Positions 1 through 7,918 of a stretch of 64,000 nucleotides of DNA are shown piece by piece. The stretch is taken from assembly GCA_039989855.1 (NCBI GenBank), contig JBDXGZ010000003.1, positions 85,989-149,988 of the forward strand, read 5' to 3'. The notes beneath the pieces were generated by a model. That model saw only the letters and a list, made by a program, of their open reading frames with translations, was not told where the DNA came from and searched no databases. Numbering within the stretch: the first letter of the stretch is position 1; each line of letters starts with the position of its first letter. Origin of the DNA: CALFVT01 sp039989855. GTDB lineage: Bacteria; Pseudomonadota; Alphaproteobacteria; Caulobacterales; Maricaulaceae. A program made the translations under genes and the position numbers.

Positions 1-15
1 GGTCATACGGCTCTC

Positions 16-1110
16 TTATAGGCGCATTAATTGGCCTGCACTCGCAGGAATATCCCCCGCCAAGAGGGCTTTGTAAACAGACATAAAAGCGTCAGCGCCC
101 TCATGCCTTTCTATATTCATCCAGTTTTTCGCCGAGCGGCAAAAAGGAACCCACCTCGCGCCAAGGTTTTGGGCAAAACCATCTGGCCCCCAATCTTTAA
201 GGCGACGCTGGGCTTGGTCTGGGGCAAAGAACATGACGGGCGGCGCACCTGCCACGATTTTCGGCGGCTTGCCGCCGTCCCAATGGGATTTTCCGACCAT
301 GCAATTATAAACGATTTTTTCTCCGAAATGCTCATAGACGGTTTTCGACACATCGCCGTTTCCCGCCATGTCGACAATGACTGTTTTGACGTCAGGGTTT
401 AAGTCGGTGATGTTATCATAGCTCTCAACTACGTCGTAAAACCCTGTTTTTTGTACGAACTTTTTATTACGCTCGGAGGTTAAGCCCGTCACCTTAATGC
501 CTTTTTTTTGGGCGAGACAAAAAGCCGTCCCAAGAGCGGTTTTAGAGGAGCCCGAGAGCAGCAAGACTTGCTCTGCATCAAAGAAATTTTCACGCTCTAA
601 AAAGTCATCAATTAAAAAGCTCGTGGTAAAGAGCGGGCGCAAGATGGGCTGAAGATCATCAAAGCCACCGCCAAAAGACGGGTCAGCGTCGACGCGGGTA
701 TAACGATTGTAAATGGCATGAAGTGGCAGACGGTGATCCGCGCCGTCGCTAAATCCGTGCGGGTTTAGTTTTATGGGTTTTATATCGAAATAATCAGTCA
801 CGGGAAAGAAGCCGTAAATTCGTGTGCCCACCTCAAGGTCTGACACATGGCTCTCGGTAATTTCAGCAAATCCCCAAACGGGCATACGGCCAAGATTTTC
901 GCCCTCTATACCGTAATCATGCGGATTGAAAAATTTCCAATAGCCGATGAGGTCGCCGGTCACCATATAGGTCACATTATTCGCGGTGAGCGCAAAAGAG
1001 GTCAGGCGAACACGAATATGATCAGCGGCTAGTGGCTCCATCTGACGATGGATAGACGTAAGATTGTCGAAATTTGTGCGGTTCACGCAGAGGGTGGTTT
1101 GAGGTGTCAT
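16..1110 (-). CDS. DUF2855 family protein
   Basis: A 364-residue protein of the DUF2855 family, which resembles zinc-free quinone-oxidoreductase/MDR enzymes. No substrate can be assigned. The first part is the GroES-like half and the middle (about residues 180-270) reads as a Rossmann-like half with an LLSGSSKTALG stretch where NAD(P) would bind. I start at the ATG at 1108-1110 (MTPQTTLCVN) because that matches the family N-terminus; the longer frame to 1209 would overlap the upstream DUF1330 gene. It is the last gene of an operon with DUF1330 and an SDR, divergent from a padR-type regulator, so it may be controlled by that regulator. Confidence 0.85.
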   Translation of the reverse strand: MTPQTTLCVNRTNFDNLTSIHRQMEPLAADHIRVRLTSFALTANNVTYMVTGDLIGYWKFFNPHDYGIEGENLGRMPVWGFAEITESHVSDLEVGTRIYGFFPVTDYFDIKPIKLNPHGFSDGADHRLPLHAIYNRYTRVDADPSFGGGFDDLQPILRPLFTTSFLIDDFLERENFFDAEQVLLLSGSSKTALGTAFCLAQKKGIKVTGLTSERNKKFVQKTGFYDVVESYDNITDLNPDVKTVIVDMAGNGDVSKTVYEHFGEKIVYNCMVGKSHWDGGKPPKIVAGAPPVMFFAPDQAQRRLKDWGPDGFAQNLGARWVPFCRSAKNWMNIERHEGADAFMSVYKALLAGDIPASAGQLMRL

Positions 1111-1123
1111 AGAACGCTCTTTA

Positions 1124-1531
1124 TTAAAATATGCCCGTATCATCACAGGCGAGTAAGAGTTGGCCCGCAAGTCCTGCGCGTCTGTGTCTGTGGATTTTGC
1201 GGTACGCATCTGAACTCGTCAGCTCAATCATGATTTTAGCTGAGGGGTATTTGACAATCGCGACGGCGTCCCATTGGGGGTTCCCGTCGCCGATAAGACT
1301 TGCGAGAAGCTTACCGCCGTAAGTCGCCTCACACCCATGCGGGCGGACATAATCTGCGAAAGCTTTGGCATAACGGCGGTAGGCGGTCTCACCCGAGACG
1401 TCTTCTCCGTCTTTATAGGTTGCGTGCGCTTTGAACTTTAACAAATTGACCATGTGCACTGGGTCGTCACAAGAGGCTTTCAGGAAATCCTGAATTTGAT
1501 CGGGCGTGGGGTGCAGCGCGTTTTCCATCAT
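1124..1531 (-). CDS. DUF1330 family protein
   Basis: A 135-residue protein with the ferredoxin-like fold expected of DUF1330. The family features are the VNLLKFK stretch near residue 30, the YRRYAKAF segment, and the DAVAIVKYPS strand near residue 90. The biochemical role of the family is not known. The final residues after SSDAYRKIHRHRRAGL also fit the family. It lies 13 bases upstream of the DUF2855 gene and 5 bases downstream of the SDR, so the three genes are almost surely co-transcribed. Confidence 0.8.
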   Translation of the reverse strand: MMENALHPTPDQIQDFLKASCDDPVHMVNLLKFKAHATYKDGEDVSGETAYRRYAKAFADYVRPHGCEATYGGKLLASLIGDGNPQWDAVAIVKYPSAKIMIELTSSDAYRKIHRHRRAGLAGQLLLACDDTGIF

Positions 1532-1536
1532 ATATC

Positions 1537-2412
1537 CTATTTATATAGAGGCGACATGAGGAGCTGTGTCGGTACAGAGTCAAATACGTCTTGCGGGATG
1601 AAGAAATCCGCCATCAACGGGCCGTCATAATCAGGCGCATATTGAGCGAAATCCGTCACACCCTGTTCGCGCAGGTAAACCTCATCAATAATGAACTGAC
1701 CTGTGATCTCGGATGAAGGGCGGCAAAGAATATGATGGGCTGTATCTGCGAGGATGTCTGGCGTACGGCTTAACTTAGCGACAGCGTCCCCGCCTAAAAT
1801 ATTACGCACCGCCGCCGTATCAATAGAGGTCAGCGGCCAGAGTGAATTAACCGCAATATTATGCGGCTTAAATTCTTCGGCCATGCCTAGTGTGCAAAAA
1901 CTCATGCCGTATTTCGCCATTGTGTAGGCCGTGTGCCGCGCGAACCATTTTGGCGATAAATCCAGCGGTGGGGCGAGGCTGAGGATATGGCCATTGTCTG
2001 ATTTTTTAAGGTGCGGTAAGCACAGTTTAGAGAGCAAAAATGTCCCACGCGCATTGACTTGGTTCATGAGGTCATAACGCTTCATTTCGATTTGCTCGAC
2101 CCCGACGAGGGCAATGGCCGAGGCATTATTAATGCAAATATCTATACCGCCGAACGTCTTTACTGTTTTGGCAACCGCTGCGGCGACCATATCATCATTG
2201 CGGATATCACACACAAACGGCAAGGCTTTTCCCCCCGCAGCTTCAATTTCTTTCGCCGCTGTATAAATCGTTCCGGGAAGCTTCGGATGTGGCTCTGCAG
2301 TTTTGGCGGCAATAGCAATATTGGCCCCATCTTTTGCGGCGCGTAAGGCAATGGCGAGGCCAATCCCTCTGGAACCTCCTGACATGAAGATGGTTTTTCC
2401 TTGCAGAGACAT
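1537..2412 (-). CDS. SDR family oxidoreductase (HSDL2-like)
   Basis: A 291-residue classical short-chain dehydrogenase/reductase. It has the NAD(P)-binding motif SGGSRGIGLA (residues 11-20), an NNASA motif near residue 92, and a YTMAK catalytic Tyr-x-x-x-Lys (near 163-167). The HPKLPGTIYTAAKEIEAAGG stretch after the second strand is typical of the hydroxysteroid-dehydrogenase-like-2 group. The substrate is unknown. It is the first gene of the three-gene operon. The ATG at 2410-2412 is 31 bases from a perfect palindrome in the intergenic region shared with the padR-type gene. Confidence 0.88.
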   Translation of the reverse strand: MSLQGKTIFMSGGSRGIGLAIALRAAKDGANIAIAAKTAEPHPKLPGTIYTAAKEIEAAGGKALPFVCDIRNDDMVAAAVAKTVKTFGGIDICINNASAIALVGVEQIEMKRYDLMNQVNARGTFLLSKLCLPHLKKSDNGHILSLAPPLDLSPKWFARHTAYTMAKYGMSFCTLGMAEEFKPHNIAVNSLWPLTSIDTAAVRNILGGDAVAKLSRTPDILADTAHHILCRPSSEITGQFIIDEVYLREQGVTDFAQYAPDYDGPLMADFFIPQDVFDSVPTQLLMSPLYK

Positions 2413-2442
2413 ATGATTTCCTTTTACTTAATAGAAAATGTA

Positions 2443-2460
2443 TATGCACAAAAGTGCATA
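2443..2460. promoter_or_regulatory. candidate PadR-type operator, perfect inverted repeat
   Basis: Arms TATGCAC and GTGCATA are separated by AAAA, a perfect 7-bp inverted repeat. It lies between the divergent SDR operon (starts 2412) and the padR-type gene (starts 2504). PadR-family repressors commonly bind such ATGCA/TGCAT-like dyads in divergent promoters. The pairing with this regulator is inferred from position. Confidence 0.6.
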
Positions 2461-2503
2461 ATAACAAGCTTTAGCTCATTAAGCGATTGAAACGGGGAAC
2501 AGC

Positions 2504-3040
2504 ATGGCACTGGCAGAGGCTATTTTAGTTTGCTTAACGGAAAAACCGATGAGTGGTTACGATCTCGCAAAAAACTTCGACGCGTCCGTCGGGTTTTTCT
2601 GGCGCGCCTCCCATCAGCAAATTTACCGTGAGCTTGCCAAGCTCCGCAGTCGTAACCTCGTGCAAAGTGAAGAGATTTCTCAATCCGGGAAGCCTAACCG
2701 TATTGTCCACACGATCACAGATGAAGGTCGCTCAGTCGTACATCAATGGTCTTTGAAACAGCCGCGCATGCCGTCGGTGAAAGATGATTTGTTGCTGAAA
2801 TTCTACGGCTTTGACGATATTGATTTAGGCGCCATGGTTGAACATATGTCTCACCGTATTGAACAACATGAAACGCGCCTTCAAACTTATCTTAAAATCA
2901 AAGCGCGCCATTATGATAAGCAAGAGTTGACCCAGCTTAAAACAGGAAAATTAATTGCGCTTGAAATGGGCATTGAAAATGAAAAGCAGCAGATCAAGGT
3001 GTTTACGGATGCCTTGGTGAAAGCCCGTGCCTTAATCTAG
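2504..3040 (+). CDS. PadR family transcriptional regulator
   Basis: A 178-residue regulator. The N-terminal winged helix (residues 1-80) contains the PadR signature GYDLAKNF followed by QIYRELAKLRSRNLV and a wing with the GKPNRIVHTIT strand. The C-terminal half (about 95-175) is a helical dimerisation domain rich in charged residues (HRIEQHETRLQTY). It is divergent from the SDR/DUF1330/DUF2855 operon and probably represses it and itself. Its stop codon overlaps the convergent ABC transporter gene by four bases. Confidence 0.9.
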   Translation: MALAEAILVCLTEKPMSGYDLAKNFDASVGFFWRASHQQIYRELAKLRSRNLVQSEEISQSGKPNRIVHTITDEGRSVVHQWSLKQPRMPSVKDDLLLKFYGFDDIDLGAMVEHMSHRIEQHETRLQTYLKIKARHYDKQELTQLKTGKLIALEMGIENEKQQIKVFTDALVKARALI

Positions 3041-4896
3041 GCCGTTTCATGCCGAACAGATTTTTCCTGCTCCGCCCATAACTTCTTATAAAGACCTTTT
3101 TTTGCGAGTAACTCACCATGGGTTCCCCGCTCAACAATTTCGCCTTTATCTAAAATGATAATTTGGTCGGCGTGGGTAATCGTCGACAGGCGGTGGGCTA
3201 TAATCAAGGTGGTTCTATTCTCGCTTGCGCGTTTGAGAGCGTCCCTGATGTCGCGTTCAGTCTTATTATCGAGGGCCGAGGTCGCTTCGTCTAAAATTAA
3301 AATAGCGGGGTTTTTCAGAAGTGTCCGCGCAATGGCGACGCGTTGTTTCTCGCCGCCTGAGAGCTTTAGTCCACGCTCGCCAACAAGGGTATCGTAACCC
3401 AATGGAAGGCTTTGGATAAAATCGTGAACTTGAGCGTCTTGCGCCGCCTTTTCGATTTCGGATTGCGACGCTCCGGGTTTAGCGTAGCCAATGTTATAAC
3501 CAATCGTGTCGTTAAACAAAACCGTGTCTTGCGGGACAATTCCAATGGCGCGCCTGAGACTATCTTGTGTGAGGCTGCTAATATCTTGCCCGTCAATGCG
3601 TACATGCCCGTTTGTAATATCATAAAACCGGTAGAGAATACGTGGCACGGTCGATTTTCCAGCGCCTGTTGGCCCAACGATTGCGAGTGTTTTTCCCGCC
3701 TCAACCGTAAAGCTCACACCTTTTAGAATTTCCCTGTCAGGCTCGTAGGAAAAATCGACATCTTCAAAAATAATCTTCCCCGCTACGTCCGTGAGTGTTT
3801 GTGCGTCATCCGTATCTTGAATTTCAGGACTAAGGTCTAATAGATCAAACATCTTATCCATATCGGTGAGAGCTTGTTTAATCTCGCGGTAGGCAAAGCC
3901 TAGAATATTAAGCGGACGGTAAACCTGCATCATAACAAGTGTAATGGCGGTCATATCGCCAAGCTTCATCTGGCCATCCAATATTTCCCGCGCTGCGAGA
4001 AGCATCATGGGGACAATGCCAAGGTTCATCAAAAAGCTTTGACCGATATTGACCGTCGCCAAACTTGTCCGCGACCGAATAGCCGCCGTTTGGTATCGCG
4101 CCATAGCCGTATCATAACGTTCGGTCTCAAAACCTTCCGTGCCGAAATATTTGACGGTTTCGTAATTCAACAGACTATCTACAGAGCGGCTACTGGCGAT
4201 GGTGTCTTGCTTGTTCATTTCGCGGCGAAATTTCAGTCGCCACTCCGTCGTCATAATGGTGAAGGTGATATAGGCAGTGACAATGATAATCGCGATAGCG
4301 GTAAAGCGCAGATCATAGACGACAGCAAAGGCGGCCCCTGCAATGGCGAGCTGTAAGAGTGTTGGCCCAATATTGAACAGTAAAAACCGAAACAAGAAAT
4401 CTATCGAACGTAGACCTCGTTCTATCACCCGAGATAGACCGCCTGTGCGCCGTTCTAAATGAAAGCGCAGGGATAATTTATGCAGATGCGCAAAGGTCGA
4501 TGTAGCGACACGCCGTTGCGCGAGCTGCCCGACGGGAGCGAAAATATACTCCCGCGCCTCATTGAGAAATGTCGAGAGCAGGCGAAAACCGCCGTATCCT
4601 AAAATAAGCGCCGTTATATAAAGACCGGCCTGTTGCCAAAGAGAGCCGCTATCAACTGCCGTCTCGACCGCGTTCACCGCCCAGCCTAAAAAGAACGGGC
4701 CGAGGACTAAGACAAATTGGCTGGTAATAGTGATAATTAAGGCAAGGATAATCCGCACCTTATGGGTGGGTTTGTCATCGGGCCAAAGATAGGGCCATAG
4801 CTTGCCAAAGCTCTTAAGTTGAACCCACAGCCCGTCCACCTTTTGCACCGAGGGGTCAAAAGTTGAGCGGTGTTTAGATGGGCTATTAGGCGGCAT
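3037..4896 (-). CDS. Atm1-type ABC exporter (fused permease and ATPase)
   Basis: A 619-residue half-transporter: a six-helix membrane domain (about residues 45-335) followed by an ATPase. The ATPase has Walker A GPTGAGKS, signature LSGGEKQRVAIARTLL, Walker B ILILDEATSALD and an H-loop IIAHRLSTI. The arrangement and sequence match the Atm1/ABCB7 subfamily, which exports glutathione-linked or metal-thiol compounds in Alphaproteobacteria and mitochondria. It would work as a homodimer in the inner membrane. It is monocistronic here and converges on the padR-type gene. Confidence 0.88.
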   Translation of the reverse strand: MPPNSPSKHRSTFDPSVQKVDGLWVQLKSFGKLWPYLWPDDKPTHKVRIILALIITITSQFVLVLGPFFLGWAVNAVETAVDSGSLWQQAGLYITALILGYGGFRLLSTFLNEAREYIFAPVGQLAQRRVATSTFAHLHKLSLRFHLERRTGGLSRVIERGLRSIDFLFRFLLFNIGPTLLQLAIAGAAFAVVYDLRFTAIAIIIVTAYITFTIMTTEWRLKFRREMNKQDTIASSRSVDSLLNYETVKYFGTEGFETERYDTAMARYQTAAIRSRTSLATVNIGQSFLMNLGIVPMMLLAAREILDGQMKLGDMTAITLVMMQVYRPLNILGFAYREIKQALTDMDKMFDLLDLSPEIQDTDDAQTLTDVAGKIIFEDVDFSYEPDREILKGVSFTVEAGKTLAIVGPTGAGKSTVPRILYRFYDITNGHVRIDGQDISSLTQDSLRRAIGIVPQDTVLFNDTIGYNIGYAKPGASQSEIEKAAQDAQVHDFIQSLPLGYDTLVGERGLKLSGGEKQRVAIARTLLKNPAILILDEATSALDNKTERDIRDALKRASENRTTLIIAHRLSTITHADQIIILDKGEIVERGTHGELLAKKGLYKKLWAEQEKSVRHETA

Positions 4897-5099
4897 AAAT
4901 TATTCCTTATGGGGACGGCGATATGGGGGAAATGGCGACCCCTGCTAGAAATGTCCAGAGGCGATCATGTTTTGGGGCAAATCGTCCTATATATTTTTCA
5001 AAATACTTTCAGGGCAACGCAGTAAAATAAATGTGTCTGGCCAGCATATTAAAATAATCATAGTTTAAGCCGTCTAATGTATTTGAAGTGAGATATACC

Positions 5100-5561
5100 A
5101 TGCAACAAACTGCGCCCCGTGCCCCAGAGCTTCGCGTTCCCTATTGGCTTGACGGTGAAGGAAATGAGATCGATAGCTTGAAACTCGCTGACCTTGGAAC
5201 AGGCTATAAAGTCATTTTTTGCTTTAAAGCCTCTTGCCCAGGGTGTCATTCGCGCGGCTTTCCAGCCATGCAAAAACTTGTTAAAAACCTGGGCGACAAA
5301 GACTTCGGCTTTGCCGTAGTGCATACGGCCTTTGATGATGACCCGCAAAACTCCCAAGACCGTGTGCGTGAGATGCAGCTTAAATATGGCTTAAAAATCC
5401 CTTTTGGTCATGACCCGAAAAACGGCGATAATTATCCGACTGTTATGCAAGATTATCGCACACGCGGCACGCCGTTCTTTTTGGTGATTGACCCGAACGG
5501 CGGTCTCGTCTTTGGTGACTTTAGTCTCGATGTCGACAAGCTGATCGCCGCCTTCACGTAG
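5100..5561 (+). CDS. thioredoxin-fold redoxin (peroxiredoxin/TlpA-like)
   Basis: A 153-residue single-domain protein with a thioredoxin fold. The redox motif is SCPGCHSRGF (CxxC) near residue 45, and the cis-Pro loop is GTPFFLVIDPNG near residue 128. There is no signal peptide, so it is probably cytoplasmic, which argues against a periplasmic TlpA role. I prefer the ATG at 5100, preceded by a GAAGTGAG-like stretch, over the in-frame GTG at 5088. Its substrate is unknown. A chain of hairpins ending in a T-run follows the gene. Confidence 0.75.
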   Translation: MQQTAPRAPELRVPYWLDGEGNEIDSLKLADLGTGYKVIFCFKASCPGCHSRGFPAMQKLVKNLGDKDFGFAVVHTAFDDDPQNSQDRVREMQLKYGLKIPFGHDPKNGDNYPTVMQDYRTRGTPFFLVIDPNGGLVFGDFSLDVDKLIAAFT

Positions 5562-5585
5562 AAGGGCTACACCCCACTATTCCCA

Positions 5586-5738
5586 CAAGCTTCGGCTTGA
5601 CAGTACATAAAGACGGGCTTATACGCCCTCCATTCCGCGCAAATTTTACGTTTGCGCTCTGACCTATCCGATCCCACATAAAGTGGATGAGATAGGCGGG
5701 GTCCCCTGATCGGCGAGTTTCGCTCATTGGGGCTTTTT
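5586..5738 (+). ncRNA. chain of five hairpins upstream of ffh (structured leader or small RNA)
   Basis: Five successive inverted repeats occupy this gap. They are CAAGC-TTCG-GCTTG (5586-5599), GGGC-ttatac-GCCC (5615-5628), GCGCAAA-N7-TTTGCGC (5637-5657), CCTATC...GATAGG with an inner ATC(C)CAC/GTGGAT stem (5663-5696), and CCCC-TGA...TCA-TT-GGGG with an inner GCGA/TCGC stem (5703-5732). The last is followed by five T. It could be an ffh leader, a small RNA, or simply the redoxin terminator preceded by repeats. It does not show the conserved 4.5S/SRP RNA loop. The type is uncertain. Confidence 0.35.
5703..5738 (+). terminator. probable intrinsic terminator or attenuator before ffh
   Basis: An imperfect GC-rich hairpin (CCCC/GGGG, TGA/TCA and GCGA/TCGC stems with small bulges) is followed by C and five T. 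It could end the redoxin transcript or attenuate a longer leader running into ffh, whose start is 78 bases downstream. Confidence 0.45.
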
Positions 5739-5815
5739 GGCATTGGGTTTTCGCCTAAGCCATTCAGAGACTGAGCCGCAGCGGATGTTGGAATTTGGAA
5801 CGGTTGAAAGTCTCT

Positions 5816-7363
5816 ATGTTTGAAGCCCTTGGCGATAAACTTGGTAATGTATTCGACAACCTCACAGGACGTGGGGCGCTGTCGGAGAAAGACGTTGCGT
5901 CAGCGATGCGCGAAATCCGCGTGGCCTTGCTCGAAGCCGATGTCGCCTTGCCCGTTGTTAAAGACTTTATCGAAACGGTTAAGGCCGAAGCGGTCGGTGA
6001 AAAAGTCATCAAATCGATCAAACCCGGTCAGCAGATTGTTAAAATCGTTCATGACGGTCTTGTGGATATGCTCGGCGGCGAAGAGGCTGACACGAGCTTG
6101 AACCTCGCAGGGCGTCCGCCTGTTGCGATTTTGATGGCAGGTCTTCAAGGCTCGGGTAAAACCACGACCACGGGTAAACTTGCGAAATTTTTGAAAGAGA
6201 AGCACAAAAAGAAAGTCCTTCTCGCCTCGCTTGATACGCGCCGCCCCGCTGCGATGGAGCAGCTCGGTATTTTGGCCAAACAAGTCGGCGTCGACTTCCT
6301 TGAAATTATTAAAGGTCAAGACGCGGTTAAAATTGCCAAACGGGCAATGGATCAAGGCGCTAAGGGCGGCTACGATATTGTCTTCCTTGATACGGCAGGC
6401 CGGACAACGATCGACGAAGAGCTTATGGCCGAAGTCGAACAAATCGCCAAAGTCTCTAAGCCGATTGAGACGCTTTTGGTCGCGGACAGTCTGACAGGTC
6501 AAGACGCGGTACAAACGGCGAAACGCTTTCATGCGCAACTCCCTCTAACAGGCCTCGTGCTAACCCGTATTGACGGCGATGGTCGCGGCGGTGCAGCGCT
6601 CTCTATGCGCGCGGTCACAGGCTTACCGATTAAGTTCTTGGGCACGGGCGAGAAAATGTCTGGGCTTGAGGTTTTCGATGCCAAGCGCCTCGCAGGACGT
6701 ATCCTCGGCCAAGGTGATGTGGTCTCATTGGTGGAAAAAGCCAGTGAAATGATCGACCAGAAAGAGGCCGAGCAAATGGCCAAGAAGATGCAAAAAGGCA
6801 TCTTCGATCTGGATGACCTCGCCAAGCAACTCGGGCAAATGCAAAAAATGGGCGGCATTGGCGGTCTGATGGGATTAATGCCCGGTATGGGTAAAATGAA
6901 AAAGCAAGTTGATGCGGCAGGCGGCATTGATGATAAAATGCTCAAGCGCCAACAGGCGATCATATACTCCATGACCAAATGGGAACGCCAGAACCCCGCC
7001 AAGATCAAAGCCTCTCGCAAAAAGCGAATTGCCGCAGGTGCGGGCATGAATGTGCAAGACGTGAATAAGCTTTTGAAAATGCACCGCGGCATGGCCGACA
7101 TGATGAAGAAAATGAAAAAAGGCGGCATGGCCGGCATGATGAACGCTATGGGTATGGGCGGTATGCCCGGCATGCCAAAAGGCGCGATGCCTAAGGGTAT
7201 GCCTGACCCAAGCAGCATGGACCCTGCACAGCTCGAAGAGTTGAAAAAACAATTTGATAAGGGCGGAATGCCTAAAGGATTACCAGGACTTGGCGGTGGA
7301 TTGCCAGGACTGGGAGGTGGATTGCCAGGTCTTGGTTCTCCATTTGGAAAAAAGAAAAAATAG
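5816..7363 (+). CDS. ffh: signal recognition particle GTPase Ffh
   Basis: A 515-residue SRP54 homologue that binds 4.5S RNA and targets nascent membrane proteins to FtsY. It has an N-domain four-helix bundle and a G domain with P-loop GLQGSGKTTTTGKLA. The G domain also shows DTAGRT, TRIDGDGRGGAALS and the GTGEKMSGLEVFD closing motif. The methionine-rich M domain follows (MGLMPGMGKM and many KMKK/GMGG stretches). I start at ATG 5816 (MFEALGDKL), the family N-terminus, preceded by a TTGAAAG stretch. The C-terminus ends in three Gly-Leu-Pro repeats, making it longer than the roughly 450 residues usual for E. coli. rpsP follows after 24 bases. Confidence 0.96.
   Translation: MFEALGDKLGNVFDNLTGRGALSEKDVASAMREIRVALLEADVALPVVKDFIETVKAEAVGEKVIKSIKPGQQIVKIVHDGLVDMLGGEEADTSLNLAGRPPVAILMAGLQGSGKTTTTGKLAKFLKEKHKKKVLLASLDTRRPAAMEQLGILAKQVGVDFLEIIKGQDAVKIAKRAMDQGAKGGYDIVFLDTAGRTTIDEELMAEVEQIAKVSKPIETLLVADSLTGQDAVQTAKRFHAQLPLTGLVLTRIDGDGRGGAALSMRAVTGLPIKFLGTGEKMSGLEVFDAKRLAGRILGQGDVVSLVEKASEMIDQKEAEQMAKKMQKGIFDLDDLAKQLGQMQKMGGIGGLMGLMPGMGKMKKQVDAAGGIDDKMLKRQQAIIYSMTKWERQNPAKIKASRKKRIAAGAGMNVQDVNKLLKMHRGMADMMKKMKKGGMAGMMNAMGMGGMPGMPKGAMPKGMPDPSSMDPAQLEELKKQFDKGGMPKGLPGLGGGLPGLGGGLPGLGSPFGKKKK
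7277..7339 (+). repeat. three tandem 21-bp repeats in the 3' end of ffh
   Basis: Three consecutive 21-bp units begin at 7277, 7298 and 7319 and encode GLPGLGG-type heptapeptides at the Ffh C-terminus. The copies differ at a few synonymous positions, so the duplication is not fresh. Such Gly/Met/Pro-rich tails after the M domain are common and variable. Confidence 0.85.
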
Positions 7364-7387
7364 AGCATTTGATTAAAAGGAAAACTC

Positions 7388-7861
7388 ATGGCTATTAAAC
7401 TACGTCTCGCCCGTCACGGCGCTAAAAAACGTCCCTATTACCGTATCGTCGTTGCTGACGTTCGCGCCCCGCGCGATGGTCGCTTCATCGATATTGTGGG
7501 ACGTTACAACCCAATGCTTCCAAAAGACAGTGAAGACCGCGTACAGTTGGATGTTGAAAAAGTTAAAGAATGGCTTGGTAAAGGCGCACGCCCAACAGAG
7601 CGTGTTGCACGTTTCTTAGGCGCGGCTGGCCTTTGGGAATGGAAAGCGGGAAGCAATCCAAATAAAGGTAAGCCAGGTGCGAAAGCTCTACAGCTTATTG
7701 AAGAGAAAAAAGAAAAGGAAGAAGCTCGTAAAGCGGCTGAAGCTGAAGCTAAAGAAGCGGCGAAAGAAGCCGCTGCTGCGGCTGCCGCAGCCGCCGCTGC
7801 TGCCGAAGCTGAAGCCAAGGCTGCTCCTGCTGAAGAAGCGCCTAAGTCTGAAGAAGAATAG
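7388..7861 (+). CDS. rpsP: 30S ribosomal protein S16 with long Ala/Glu/Lys tail
   Basis: Residues 1 to about 95 are a canonical S16 (MAIKLRLARHGAKKRPYYRI start, DIVGRYNPM, RARPTERVARFLG-like segment). S16 helps assemble the 30S 5' domain. The remaining 60 or so residues are a low-complexity helical tail of Glu, Ala and Lys, so the protein is about twice the length of E. coli S16 (82 residues). Tails of this kind occur in Alphaproteobacteria. An AAGGAAA ribosome-binding site precedes the ATG. The usual downstream partners rimM, trmD and rplS are absent; a terminator follows instead. Confidence 0.95.
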   Translation: MAIKLRLARHGAKKRPYYRIVVADVRAPRDGRFIDIVGRYNPMLPKDSEDRVQLDVEKVKEWLGKGARPTERVARFLGAAGLWEWKAGSNPNKGKPGAKALQLIEEKKEKEEARKAAEAEAKEAAKEAAAAAAAAAAAAEAEAKAAPAEEAPKSEEE

Positions 7862-7891
7862 GCTCAAACCTCTTTCTTAAATAATGATGTT

Positions 7892-7918
7892 AAAGCCGGG
7901 CCTTGGTCCGGTTTTTTT
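7892..7918 (+). terminator. intrinsic terminator after rpsP
   Basis: Stem AAGCCGG/CCGGTTT with an 8-base loop, followed by a run of seven T. It sits 31 bases after the rpsP stop and closes the ffh-rpsP unit. Confidence 0.8.

Noticed and set aside
5562..5815. 4.5S (SRP) RNA gene beside ffh
   Set aside because: The conserved GGAA-loop region of SRP RNA is not present; the hairpins look unrelated.
5900..7389. Two long antisense frames over ffh (212 and 286 codons)
   Set aside because: They mirror the strongly coding Ffh frame, lack any known motif and have no ribosome-binding site; they are shadows of the real gene.
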